This document shows, one piece after another, positions 1-3,534 of a stretch of DNA of 6,992 nucleotides (its first letter is position 1; each line of letters opens with the position of its first letter). The DNA comes from an uncultured Oscillibacter sp. (lineage in GTDB: Bacteria; Bacillota; Clostridia; Oscillospirales; Oscillospiraceae): the NCBI GenBank assembly GCA_937884915.1, contig CALAAN010000363.1, positions 1 to 6,992 of the forward strand, given 5' to 3'. The notes under the pieces were generated by a model. The model worked only from the letters and a program-made list of their open reading frames with translations. It searched no databases and was not told where the DNA came from. The translations under genes were made by a program, and so were the position numbers.

Positions 1-253
1 CCTTGATGCGCTCGACGGCATAGCGATATACGCGATATGTGCTCATCGATAGCTCAGGCTCCCGCATTGTGAGCCATTCGTCAGCAATGACGGGGACCTT
101 TCTTCCGACCTTCTTTTCGGTGTTGTACTCGAGGATCTTCCGATCGATCTCTGCGCACGTTTTCCCTCGGAAAAATATCCGCTTGCCGTTGATGGTCCGG
201 CTTGTCTCAAATAACCCGTCCTTTCTCTTGTGATATTTTTTCTTTGTTGCCAT
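1..253 (-). CDS. int: Phage tyrosine integrase, N-terminal part (cut by window edge)
   Basis: Site-specific tyrosine recombinase that would integrate and excise the prophage at its att sites. The frame starts at ATG 253-251 and stays open for 84 codons to the left edge. The first ~42 residues are lysine/arginine rich (MATKKKYHKRKDGL, then INGKRIFFRGKT), the pattern of the AP2-like arm-binding domain of phage integrases. Residues ~54-84 (VIADEWLTMREPELS followed by TYRVYRYAVERIK) match the start of the SAM-like core-binding domain. The catalytic R-H-R-Y domain would lie left of the window, so catalytic competence cannot be judged. The RBS GGGAGGT (minus strand, about 263-268) sits 8-9 nt before the ATG. 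No convincing promoter is visible directly upstream, so transcription may come from the repressor promoter. Seen: frame, RBS, basic N-terminus. Family call rests on recognition of the two N-terminal domains. Confidence 0.88.
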   Translation of the reverse strand, partial: MATKKKYHKRKDGLFETSRTINGKRIFFRGKTCAEIDRKILEYNTEKKVGRKVPVIADEWLTMREPELSMSTYRVYRYAVERIK

Positions 254-261
254 GATGGTTT

Positions 262-323
262 ACCTCCCAAATGTTACTTGTCAGACAATGGAAGGCGTGC
301 TACTGTGTCTTGACCTCCCAAAT
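262..323. repeat. Pair of 11-bp direct repeats upstream of int, with an 11-bp palindrome between them
   Basis: The plus-strand sequence ACCTCCCAAAT occurs at 262-272 and again at 313-323, 51 bp apart. On the minus strand each copy reads ATTTGGGAGGT, which is an RBS. The copy at 262-272 serves int; the one at 313-323 has no ATG or GTG at a suitable distance. Between them, 278-288 is a perfect odd palindrome TTGTC-A-GACAA. The extra RBS could mark a lost small gene, and the palindrome could bind a regulator or excisionase. Both readings are inference; the repeats themselves are exact. Confidence 0.5.
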
Positions 324-362
324 TTGCCTTGCTTCGTCGTGGTTGCGGGGTGGATCGGTCAA

Positions 363-395
363 AGCGTCCTGCGTTGCCGCGCAGGGCGCTTTTTT
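363..395 (+). terminator. Intrinsic terminator oriented rightward
   Basis: An 11-bp stem (363-373 with 380-390) with loop TTGCCG is followed by six T residues at 390-395. In plus-strand RNA the only non-Watson-Crick pair is a G-U wobble. In minus-strand RNA the same position is a C-A mismatch and there is no proper U-tract, so the structure suits rightward termination. This is unexpected because both flanking genes run leftward. It may stop transcription entering from the left before it runs antisense through the repressor gene. Confidence 0.7.
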
Positions 396-407
396 ATTGC
401 TCAGATT

Positions 408-432
408 CGCGCGACGTTGCCGCGTGCGCGCG
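408..432. other. Second GC-rich hairpin with the same loop sequence
   Basis: CGCGCGACG (408-416) pairs with CGTGCGCGCG (423-432) with one bulged base, and the loop is again TTGCCG (417-422). It lies just after the repressor stop codon (442-444 on the minus strand). No U-tract follows on either strand, so it is not a standard terminator. It could stabilise or help end the repressor mRNA. The shared CGTTGCCGCG core (372-381 and 415-424) suggests that the two hairpins are related by duplication. Confidence 0.4.
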
Positions 433-441
433 TTTCTGGTG

Positions 442-1212
442 TCAGTATGTAGAAGGGAGCGGGTAGCGTTTGGACGTGATGACGCGCCCCTGACAGACGA
501 TTGTCTGTCCGCTGCTGGGATGGATGAGAACATCCGCGTCTTTGCGCTTGCGGTTGAGCGAAAAGAGATAGGTCATGCCGAGCGGATCGTGATAATACTG
601 CTTGATCACCGTGCCGCCGTCCACGCAGAACACGCCGATGTCGCCGTTGTCCAGTGCGTCGTGATTGACAAAGGCGATACCGCCGTCGTGGAAGGCCGGT
701 TCCATGCTGTCGCCCTGGACGCGGACCGCATACGATGCGCCCTTGGGGTCCTCCGGCTTGAGCTCGTAGGGCGTGTAATCCTTGCCCACCGTCGGCACGG
801 CGATCCCCGCCGCCGCCGGTTCGCTGTACAAGTTGATGATCACCGGCTCCGGCTCCATCTGCATGTTATTGATAAACTGCGTGTCGTCCTCGCAGCGCTT
901 CTTTTCTGTAATAACGAGATCGCGCACAGCCTGCTGCCCGTAGCGGTCCAGTACGCTGTAATCCTTCGCGATCTTCATTGCCTCGTCCGATAAGGACGGG
1001 GCATTTTTGCTGTTTGCTGGGAAGTCATCGAGGTCAGCGAGCGAATACCCCATAGCGTAAACAAGGCTCTTGACCGTTTCTAAAGCGGGCGTTTTTGTGG
1101 CACCGGATGTGATTTTTGCAAGTGTTCCTTTTGGCACGCCAGATCGTTCACTTAGAACATCAAGGCTCATTCCGCTGGCCTTTCGTAATTCATTGAATTT
1201 TGTTAACCACAT
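442..1212 (-). CDS. LexA/CI-type phage repressor (XRE helix-turn-helix plus S24 self-cleaving domain)
   Basis: Prophage repressor of 256 residues. Residues ~4-60 form an XRE-type helix-turn-helix (FNELRKASGMSLDVLSERSG, then VPKGTLAKIT). Residues ~125-250 form the S24/LexA peptidase fold. The nucleophile is Ser169 in GDSMEP and the general base is Lys204 in TVIKQYY. An Ala135-Gly136 bond in EPAAAGIAVP lies 33 residues before the serine, close to the LexA spacing, so RecA-stimulated self-cleavage after DNA damage is expected. The ATG at 1212 is chosen over a GTG at 1221 because the RBS AGAGGTGA (minus strand, 1225-1218) lies 5 nt before the ATG and covers the GTG. The promoter at 1233-1261 gives a short leader. 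The gene diverges from the early operon, and the three operators between them are the obvious binding sites. Function is well supported by motifs; SOS response is inferred from the family. Confidence 0.95.
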   Translation of the reverse strand: MWLTKFNELRKASGMSLDVLSERSGVPKGTLAKITSGATKTPALETVKSLVYAMGYSLADLDDFPANSKNAPSLSDEAMKIAKDYSVLDRYGQQAVRDLVITEKKRCEDDTQFINNMQMEPEPVIINLYSEPAAAGIAVPTVGKDYTPYELKPEDPKGASYAVRVQGDSMEPAFHDGGIAFVNHDALDNGDIGVFCVDGGTVIKQYYHDPLGMTYLFSLNRKRKDADVLIHPSSGQTIVCQGRVITSKRYPLPSTY

Positions 1213-1232
1213 GTAAATCACCTCTCGGACTG

Positions 1233-1261
1233 ACTATATCATGGGAGCAATTCCTTTGCAA
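1233..1261 (-). promoter_or_regulatory. Repressor promoter (leftward)
   Basis: On the minus strand, TTGCAA (1261-1256), a 17-bp spacer and TATAGT (1238-1233) are preceded by an extended -10 TG at the right place (TGATATAGT). The predicted start near 1226 leaves a ~14-nt leader with the RBS at its very 5' end. Operator 1 (1270-1286) lies immediately upstream of the -35, where a bound repressor could touch polymerase and stimulate or restrain its own synthesis. Confidence 0.75.
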
Positions 1262-1269
1262 GAGAAATA

Positions 1270-1286
1270 TTTCCAAAAACGGTAAC
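1270..1286 (+). promoter_or_regulatory. Operator 1 of the switch region
   Basis: TTTCCAAAAACGGTAAC, one of three near-identical 17-bp sites. The site is a partial dyad with half-sites TTTCC and GGTAA separated by 6 bp, typical of an XRE dimer operator. It lies between the two divergent promoters, about 8 bp upstream of the repressor -35. Confidence 0.7.
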
Positions 1287-1304
1287 AAAAATTGCAAAAC
1301 GATG

Positions 1305-1333
1305 TTGACAAATTCCGAATACGGTTATATACT
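1305..1333 (+). promoter_or_regulatory. Early rightward promoter
   Basis: A perfect TTGACA (1305-1310), a 17-bp spacer and TATACT (1328-1333) make this a very strong sigma-A promoter. The start near 1340 drives the gene at 1376 and, with no terminator seen, probably the regulatory genes and replication operon that follow. Operator 2 fills most of the spacer and touches the -10. Operator 3 covers the region just after the start site. Occupied operators should therefore shut it off, as with lambda PR. Confidence 0.85.
1312..1328 (+). promoter_or_regulatory. Operator 2, inside the early promoter
   Basis: ATTCCGAATACGGTTAT, the most diverged of the three sites but with a cleaner central dyad (CCGAATACGG). 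It occupies the spacer between -35 and -10 of the rightward promoter and begins 42 bp (four helical turns) after operator 1. Binding here would directly exclude RNA polymerase. Confidence 0.7.
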
Positions 1334-1343
1334 GCAAACGTGG

Positions 1344-1360
1344 TTTCCAAATACGGTAAC
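1344..1360 (+). promoter_or_regulatory. Operator 3, at the early transcription start
   Basis: TTTCCAAATACGGTAAC differs from operator 1 by one base. It begins 32 bp (about three turns) after operator 2 and lies just downstream of the predicted start of the early transcript, ending two bases before the RBS AAAGGAG (1362-1368) of the first early gene. Confidence 0.7.
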
Positions 1361-1375
1361 GAAAGGAGAACTTTT

Positions 1376-1699
1376 ATGAAAAAACGAAACATGCCTCTTC
1401 CTCAACCATTTATCACAATTAAGCACCCCGCCGGTTTGACGGTGCTGGTCCCATTGAAAGACCTGACTGAGTTTGTGGGAAGTATGTGCAATCTGTATCG
1501 CTTTCGGTGGAAATCGAAAAAGACAGCCGATGCACTCGAGAAAGTGAATCGGCTGTCGATGGAGGCGATAGTCGCGTGGGGGAAGGTTACTTCTCCTTAT
1601 GTGAATCTTGCCACTGTTGACCAAGAATGTTCCCAGCAACAGCAGCCTTCTGACGGTTCGGATCCATCAGACGAGGCTTCCGGCAATGAGGACAAATAA
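1376..1699 (+). CDS. Unrecognised first early protein, 107 residues
   Basis: First gene of the rightward early operon; I do not recognise the family. The start ATG 1376 has the RBS AAAGGAG (1362-1368) 7 nt upstream, and the operon's transcription start (~1340) rules out the upstream in-frame TTG at 1292. Residues 1-75 look like a small folded domain: a beta-like ITIKHPAGLTVLVPLKDL segment followed by a likely helical stretch ending in NRLSMEAIVAWGK. Residues ~82-107 are a low-complexity, Gln/Ser/Asp/Glu-rich tail (QECSQQQQPSDGSDPSDEAS) without obvious fold. The last 37 codons overlap a zinc-ribbon gene on the other strand. No signal peptide, membrane segment or DNA-binding motif is clear. The position directly under repressor control suggests an early regulatory or host-takeover role; that is only positional inference. 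Confidence 0.75.
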   Translation: MKKRNMPLPQPFITIKHPAGLTVLVPLKDLTEFVGSMCNLYRFRWKSKKTADALEKVNRLSMEAIVAWGKVTSPYVNLATVDQECSQQQQPSDGSDPSDEASGNEDK

Positions 1700-1793
1700 T
1701 TTTCTCTGCCGGAGTAGTCGCCGGGACAAGAAACGATTCCCCGCACGAATCGCACGTGTAGTTCATTTGCAAGCCATCATTTGGAATTTTCAT
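1587..1793 (-). CDS. Small zinc-ribbon protein encoded against the early operon
   Basis: A 68-residue protein with a textbook zinc ribbon: Cys14-x-x-Cys17 and Cys34-x-x-Cys37, 16 residues apart (TCDSCGESF and IICPHCRKPR). The C-terminal ~25 residues are polar and probably helical. The start ATG 1793 is supported by an AGGCGGTG RBS (minus strand, 1808-1801), seven of eight bases matching AGGAGGTG, at 7-nt spacing. An upstream in-frame ATG at 1853 lies within the promoter itself and cannot be used. The gene has its own near-consensus promoter (1825-1853). It overlaps the 3' end of the plus-strand gene at 1376-1699 by 113 nt, tail to tail. Zinc ribbons of this kind bind nucleic acid or protein partners; which one is unknown here. 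It is a credible gene because motif, RBS and promoter agree. Confidence 0.72.
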   Translation of the reverse strand: MKIPNDGLQMNYTCDSCGESFLVPATTPAEKIICPHCRKPRLMDPNRQKAAVAGNILGQQWQDSHKEK

Positions 1794-1807
1794 CAATGTG
1801 CACCGCC

Positions 1808-1844
1808 TTTCTGAAATATGAAGAATTATACCATATTTCAGGAA
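1808..1844. promoter_or_regulatory. Inverted repeat (probable operator) around the zinc-ribbon gene promoter
   Basis: CTGAAATATG (1811-1820) and CATATTTCAG (1832-1841) are perfect inverted copies with an 11-bp centre. Extending to 1808-1820 and 1832-1844 adds three base pairs with one mismatch. The centre holds the -10 box of the leftward promoter, so a bound protein would block it. Its right arm read on the minus strand (TTCCTGAAATATGGTA) resembles the switch operators (TTCC-AAATACGGTA) except for two extra bases. The neighbouring Cro-like protein or the repressor are candidate binders; this is inference. Confidence 0.65.
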
Positions 1845-1853
1845 GAAATGCAA
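1825..1853 (-). promoter_or_regulatory. Strong leftward promoter for the zinc-ribbon gene
   Basis: On the minus strand, TTGCAT (1853-1848), a 17-bp spacer and a perfect TATAAT (1830-1825) with an extended -10 TG (TGGTATAAT). The predicted start near 1818 gives a leader of about 25 nt. The transcript is antisense to the end of the gene at 1376-1699. No terminator is visible after the zinc-ribbon stop (1589-1587), so it may run on through the switch into the repressor gene. Confidence 0.8.
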
Positions 1854-1873
1854 CGTAACGAAAGGGAATATAT

Positions 1874-2080
1874 ATGCCTAAATATCCAAACCTCGCTGCT
1901 GAGATTTCGCGTCGCGGCGTTAGAAAGTCCGTGATCGCATCGAACATCGGCATTAGCCAGAGAACATTGGCAAACAAGCTGAACGGTTTATCACCGTTCA
2001 CATGGGATGAAGCCGCTACCATTCGCAAGGTCTTTTTCCCCGACGTGAGCCTTGATTTGCTGTTTAGTACGGAAACGTAA
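1874..2080 (+). CDS. Cro-like XRE-family DNA-binding protein
   Basis: A 68-residue single-domain protein consisting almost only of an XRE helix-turn-helix: LAAEISRRGVRKSVIASNIG (residues 7-26) then ISQRTLANKLNG (27-38), with TLANKLNG as the likely recognition helix. The rest (FTWDEAATIRKVFFPDVSLDLLF) matches the closing helices that follow this fold in small phage regulators. RBS AAAGGGA (1861-1867) lies 6 nt before ATG 1874. It sits in the rightward early operon opposite the repressor gene, the usual place of Cro, so it likely binds the switch operators and/or the inverted repeat at 1808-1844 just before its own start. It has no cleavage domain, as expected for Cro. Fold is clear; the exact operator target is inferred. 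Confidence 0.85.
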   Translation: MPKYPNLAAEISRRGVRKSVIASNIGISQRTLANKLNGLSPFTWDEAATIRKVFFPDVSLDLLFSTET

Positions 2081-2104
2081 AATTCACGAAAGGAGCATCC
2101 CCCC

Positions 2105-2890
2105 ATGAACGCACTGCAAACCTTTACCTATCAGAACTCCGCCGTCCGCACGGTCGAGCGTGACGGCGAGCCGTGGTTCGTCCTGAAAGATGTCGCGGGC
2201 ATTTTGGGCATCGACAACCACAAAGATTTGATAAAGCGCCTTGACCCTGACGAGGTGGGTAGATTTGAGTTACCCCACCCCCAAAACCCAGATAAGACCA
2301 TTGAAATGATTTGTACCAACGAATCCGGCCTTTACTCCGTCATCCTCCGCTCGGACAAGCCCGAAGCGAAGCCGTTCCGCAAATGGGTCACGTCCGAAGT
2401 CATCCCGTCCATCCGCCGCACCGGCAGCTACCAGAAAAAGCAGCTCACTCCCGCCGAACAGCTTCTTGCGCAGGCGGGCGTGCTGGTCGAGCAGGAGCGA
2501 CGCATCGCCGCGCTGGAACAGTCGGCGGAACAGACGCGAAAGGGCATTGCCCTCATCGCCGCCCCCGCCGCCACCGGCAAGGACACTTGGCAGGACGAGA
2601 CCGGACGCGCCATCCGCCAGATGTGTAAGGAATATTCGCTGAGCTTCCAGACGACGACCGGCGACCTTTATCGGGAGCTGGAAGAGCGTGCGGGCTGCGA
2701 TCTGGAAGCCCGCAAGAGAAATCTGCAAAAGCGCCTGCGCGCATCCGGCGCGACGGCGGCAGAGTGCAAAGCTGTCTCCAAGCTGACCGTCATTGCCCGA
2801 AACCCGCAGCTCCGTGAGATTTTTTCCGCCGTGGTACAAAGGAGGGCGGCAACCCTCTGTTCCTTTCGCACCCCAAGCCAGGACGCTTGA
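2105..2890 (+). CDS. BRO-family phage antirepressor with ORF6C-like C-terminal domain
   Basis: A 261-residue two-domain regulator. Residues ~5-108 are a BRO-N domain: NSAVRTVERDGEPWFVLKDV, AGILGIDNHKDLIKRLDPDE, TNESGLYSVILRS, FRKWVTSEVIPSIRRTGSY. Residues ~115-147 are a likely coiled coil (AEQLLAQAG, VEQERRIAALEQ). Residues ~148-247 match the ORF6C-type domain of antirepressors (TWQDETGRAIRQMCKEYSLS, GDLYRELEERAG, LRASGATAAECKAVSKL). Such proteins bind DNA and antagonise phage repressors. The tail after residue ~247 (AATLCSFRTPSQDA) does not look like the family and is covered under findings. RBS AAAGGAG (2089-2095), 9 nt before ATG 2105. It follows the Cro-like gene by 24 nt in the same operon, so it should be made once the repressor is relieved. 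Function inferred from domain recognition. Confidence 0.9.
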   Translation: MNALQTFTYQNSAVRTVERDGEPWFVLKDVAGILGIDNHKDLIKRLDPDEVGRFELPHPQNPDKTIEMICTNESGLYSVILRSDKPEAKPFRKWVTSEVIPSIRRTGSYQKKQLTPAEQLLAQAGVLVEQERRIAALEQSAEQTRKGIALIAAPAATGKDTWQDETGRAIRQMCKEYSLSFQTTTGDLYRELEERAGCDLEARKRNLQKRLRASGATAAECKAVSKLTVIARNPQLREIFSAVVQRRAATLCSFRTPSQDA

Positions 2891-2933
2891 CCATCCCCGC
2901 AACCACGACCACCCCAAGAAAGGAGAATATACA

Positions 2934-3140
2934 ATGCCACGCGAAAAGCAAAACTACCGCGAAAACCTCGCTGACATTTTGGAGTTTACCGGCGGCAAAC
3001 GGTTGCTTTCTGTTAAAGAGGTCAAGGCCTACACCGGCTTTGCCGATGAGCGCAGCCTAAAGCGCCGCTATCCCTTCCAGAACGGCTATATATCCGCCGC
3101 CACGCTGGCCTCGTGCCTGTCAGGAGGGATGCCCGAATGA
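2934..3140 (+). CDS. Small putative DNA-binding protein (excisionase/MerR-like helix-turn-helix)
   Basis: A 68-residue basic protein. Residues ~22-62 (KRLLSVKEVKAYTGFADERS, then LKRRYPFQNGYISAATLASC) have the layout of a small winged helix-turn-helix of the MerR/excisionase kind: a 'sxkEvaxytG' first helix, a basic recognition segment RSLKRRYPF, a turn GYIS and a closing helix. The start ATG 2934 has the RBS AAAGGAG; the same frame is open upstream to ~2793, but there it covers the antirepressor end and has no RBS. Its stop overlaps the next start by 4 nt (ATGA at 3137-3140). An excisionase role would fit a small early-operon DNA-binding protein in a phage with a tyrosine integrase, but nothing visible proves it. 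Confidence in the gene is high, in the function moderate. Confidence 0.8.
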   Translation: MPREKQNYRENLADILEFTGGKRLLSVKEVKAYTGFADERSLKRRYPFQNGYISAATLASCLSGGMPE

Positions 3141-3439
3141 ACACGATCAAATGTATCTGCATGGAATGCCAGACCGTCTTTCATGCGGACTACTGCAAGC
3201 CTCTTGAGTGCCCCACATGCGAGAGCCCCGAGGTCCGGCCCGCAGAGCCTTGCCCCAAGTGCGGCGGCGCGATGCGCCCACGGGACTGGCTCTGCCGCCC
3301 CTGCCGGAAAGCGCTGCTTGCGCGCATCACCAACTTTTTCGATACGCTGACCTGCGAAGAAGAATCTCAATTTGACGAATGGATGGACGGCGATTCCGTC
3401 AGCGACCGCCGCCATTGGGAAAGGAGCGACGAAGAATGA
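3137..3439 (+). CDS. Double zinc-ribbon protein, unknown function
   Basis: A 100-residue protein with eleven cysteines. First ribbon: Cys8-x-x-Cys11 and Cys25-x-x-Cys28 (CMEC, CPTC). Second ribbon: Cys39-x-x-Cys42 and Cys53-x-x-Cys56 (CPKCGG, CRPC). Cys6, Cys20 and Cys73 are extra. Residues 60-100 form an acidic tail (CEEESQFDEWMDGDSVSD). Two ribbons plus an acidic tail suggest an adaptor that touches nucleic acid or another protein, but I recognise no named family. The start ATG overlaps the preceding stop, so translation is probably coupled; AGGAGGG at 3122-3128 supports this start. The end overlaps the next start in the same ATGA manner. Confidence 0.8.
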   Translation: MNTIKCICMECQTVFHADYCKPLECPTCESPEVRPAEPCPKCGGAMRPRDWLCRPCRKALLARITNFFDTLTCEEESQFDEWMDGDSVSDRRHWERSDEE

Positions 3440-3534
3440 CACCGTTGACCATTGCCATGATTGCCCTCGGCACGCTCGAGCTTGCCCGCCTGCTTGATCG
3501 CATGATCGACATTTTGGAGGGCCGCCATGTTTGA
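3436..3534 (+). CDS. Micro-ORF of 32 codons bridging two genes
   Basis: MTPLTIAMIALGTLELARLL followed by DRMIDILEGRHV. It starts with ATG overlapping the stop of the zinc-ribbon gene and carries its own RBS-like AAAGGAG (3420-3426) 9 nt upstream. It ends at TGA 3532-3534, overlapping the nuclease start (3527) by 8 nt, and its last codons contain the nuclease RBS TTGGAGG. Residues 4-20 are hydrophobic but end with Glu15 and Arg18, so a membrane helix is doubtful; an amphipathic helix is more likely. It may encode a real micropeptide or act mainly as a coupling leader for the nuclease. Confidence 0.5.
   Translation: MTPLTIAMIALGTLELARLLDRMIDILEGRHV

Noticed and set aside
492..509. Perfect inverted repeat GACAGAC-GATT-GTCTGTC inside the repressor's 3' coding region
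   Set aside because: It could be an operator or transcript hairpin, but it lies within conserved-looking codons, lacks a neighbouring promoter and has only 7-bp arms, so chance is a fair explanation.
271..993. A 240-codon open frame on the plus strand opposite the repressor
   Set aside because: It starts at a TTG without RBS, lies mostly over the strongly supported repressor gene, crosses the terminator at 363-395, and its product has no recognisable motif.
2270..2917. A 215-codon minus-strand frame opposite the antirepressor
   Set aside because: Gly/Arg-rich product without motif; the BRO-N and ORF6C-like domains establish the plus strand.
2793..2933. A longer N-terminus for the small helix-turn-helix protein
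   Set aside because: The frame is open upstream, but it lies over the antirepressor end and the gap, has no RBS, and is Pro/Arg-rich; ATG 2934 has a strong RBS.
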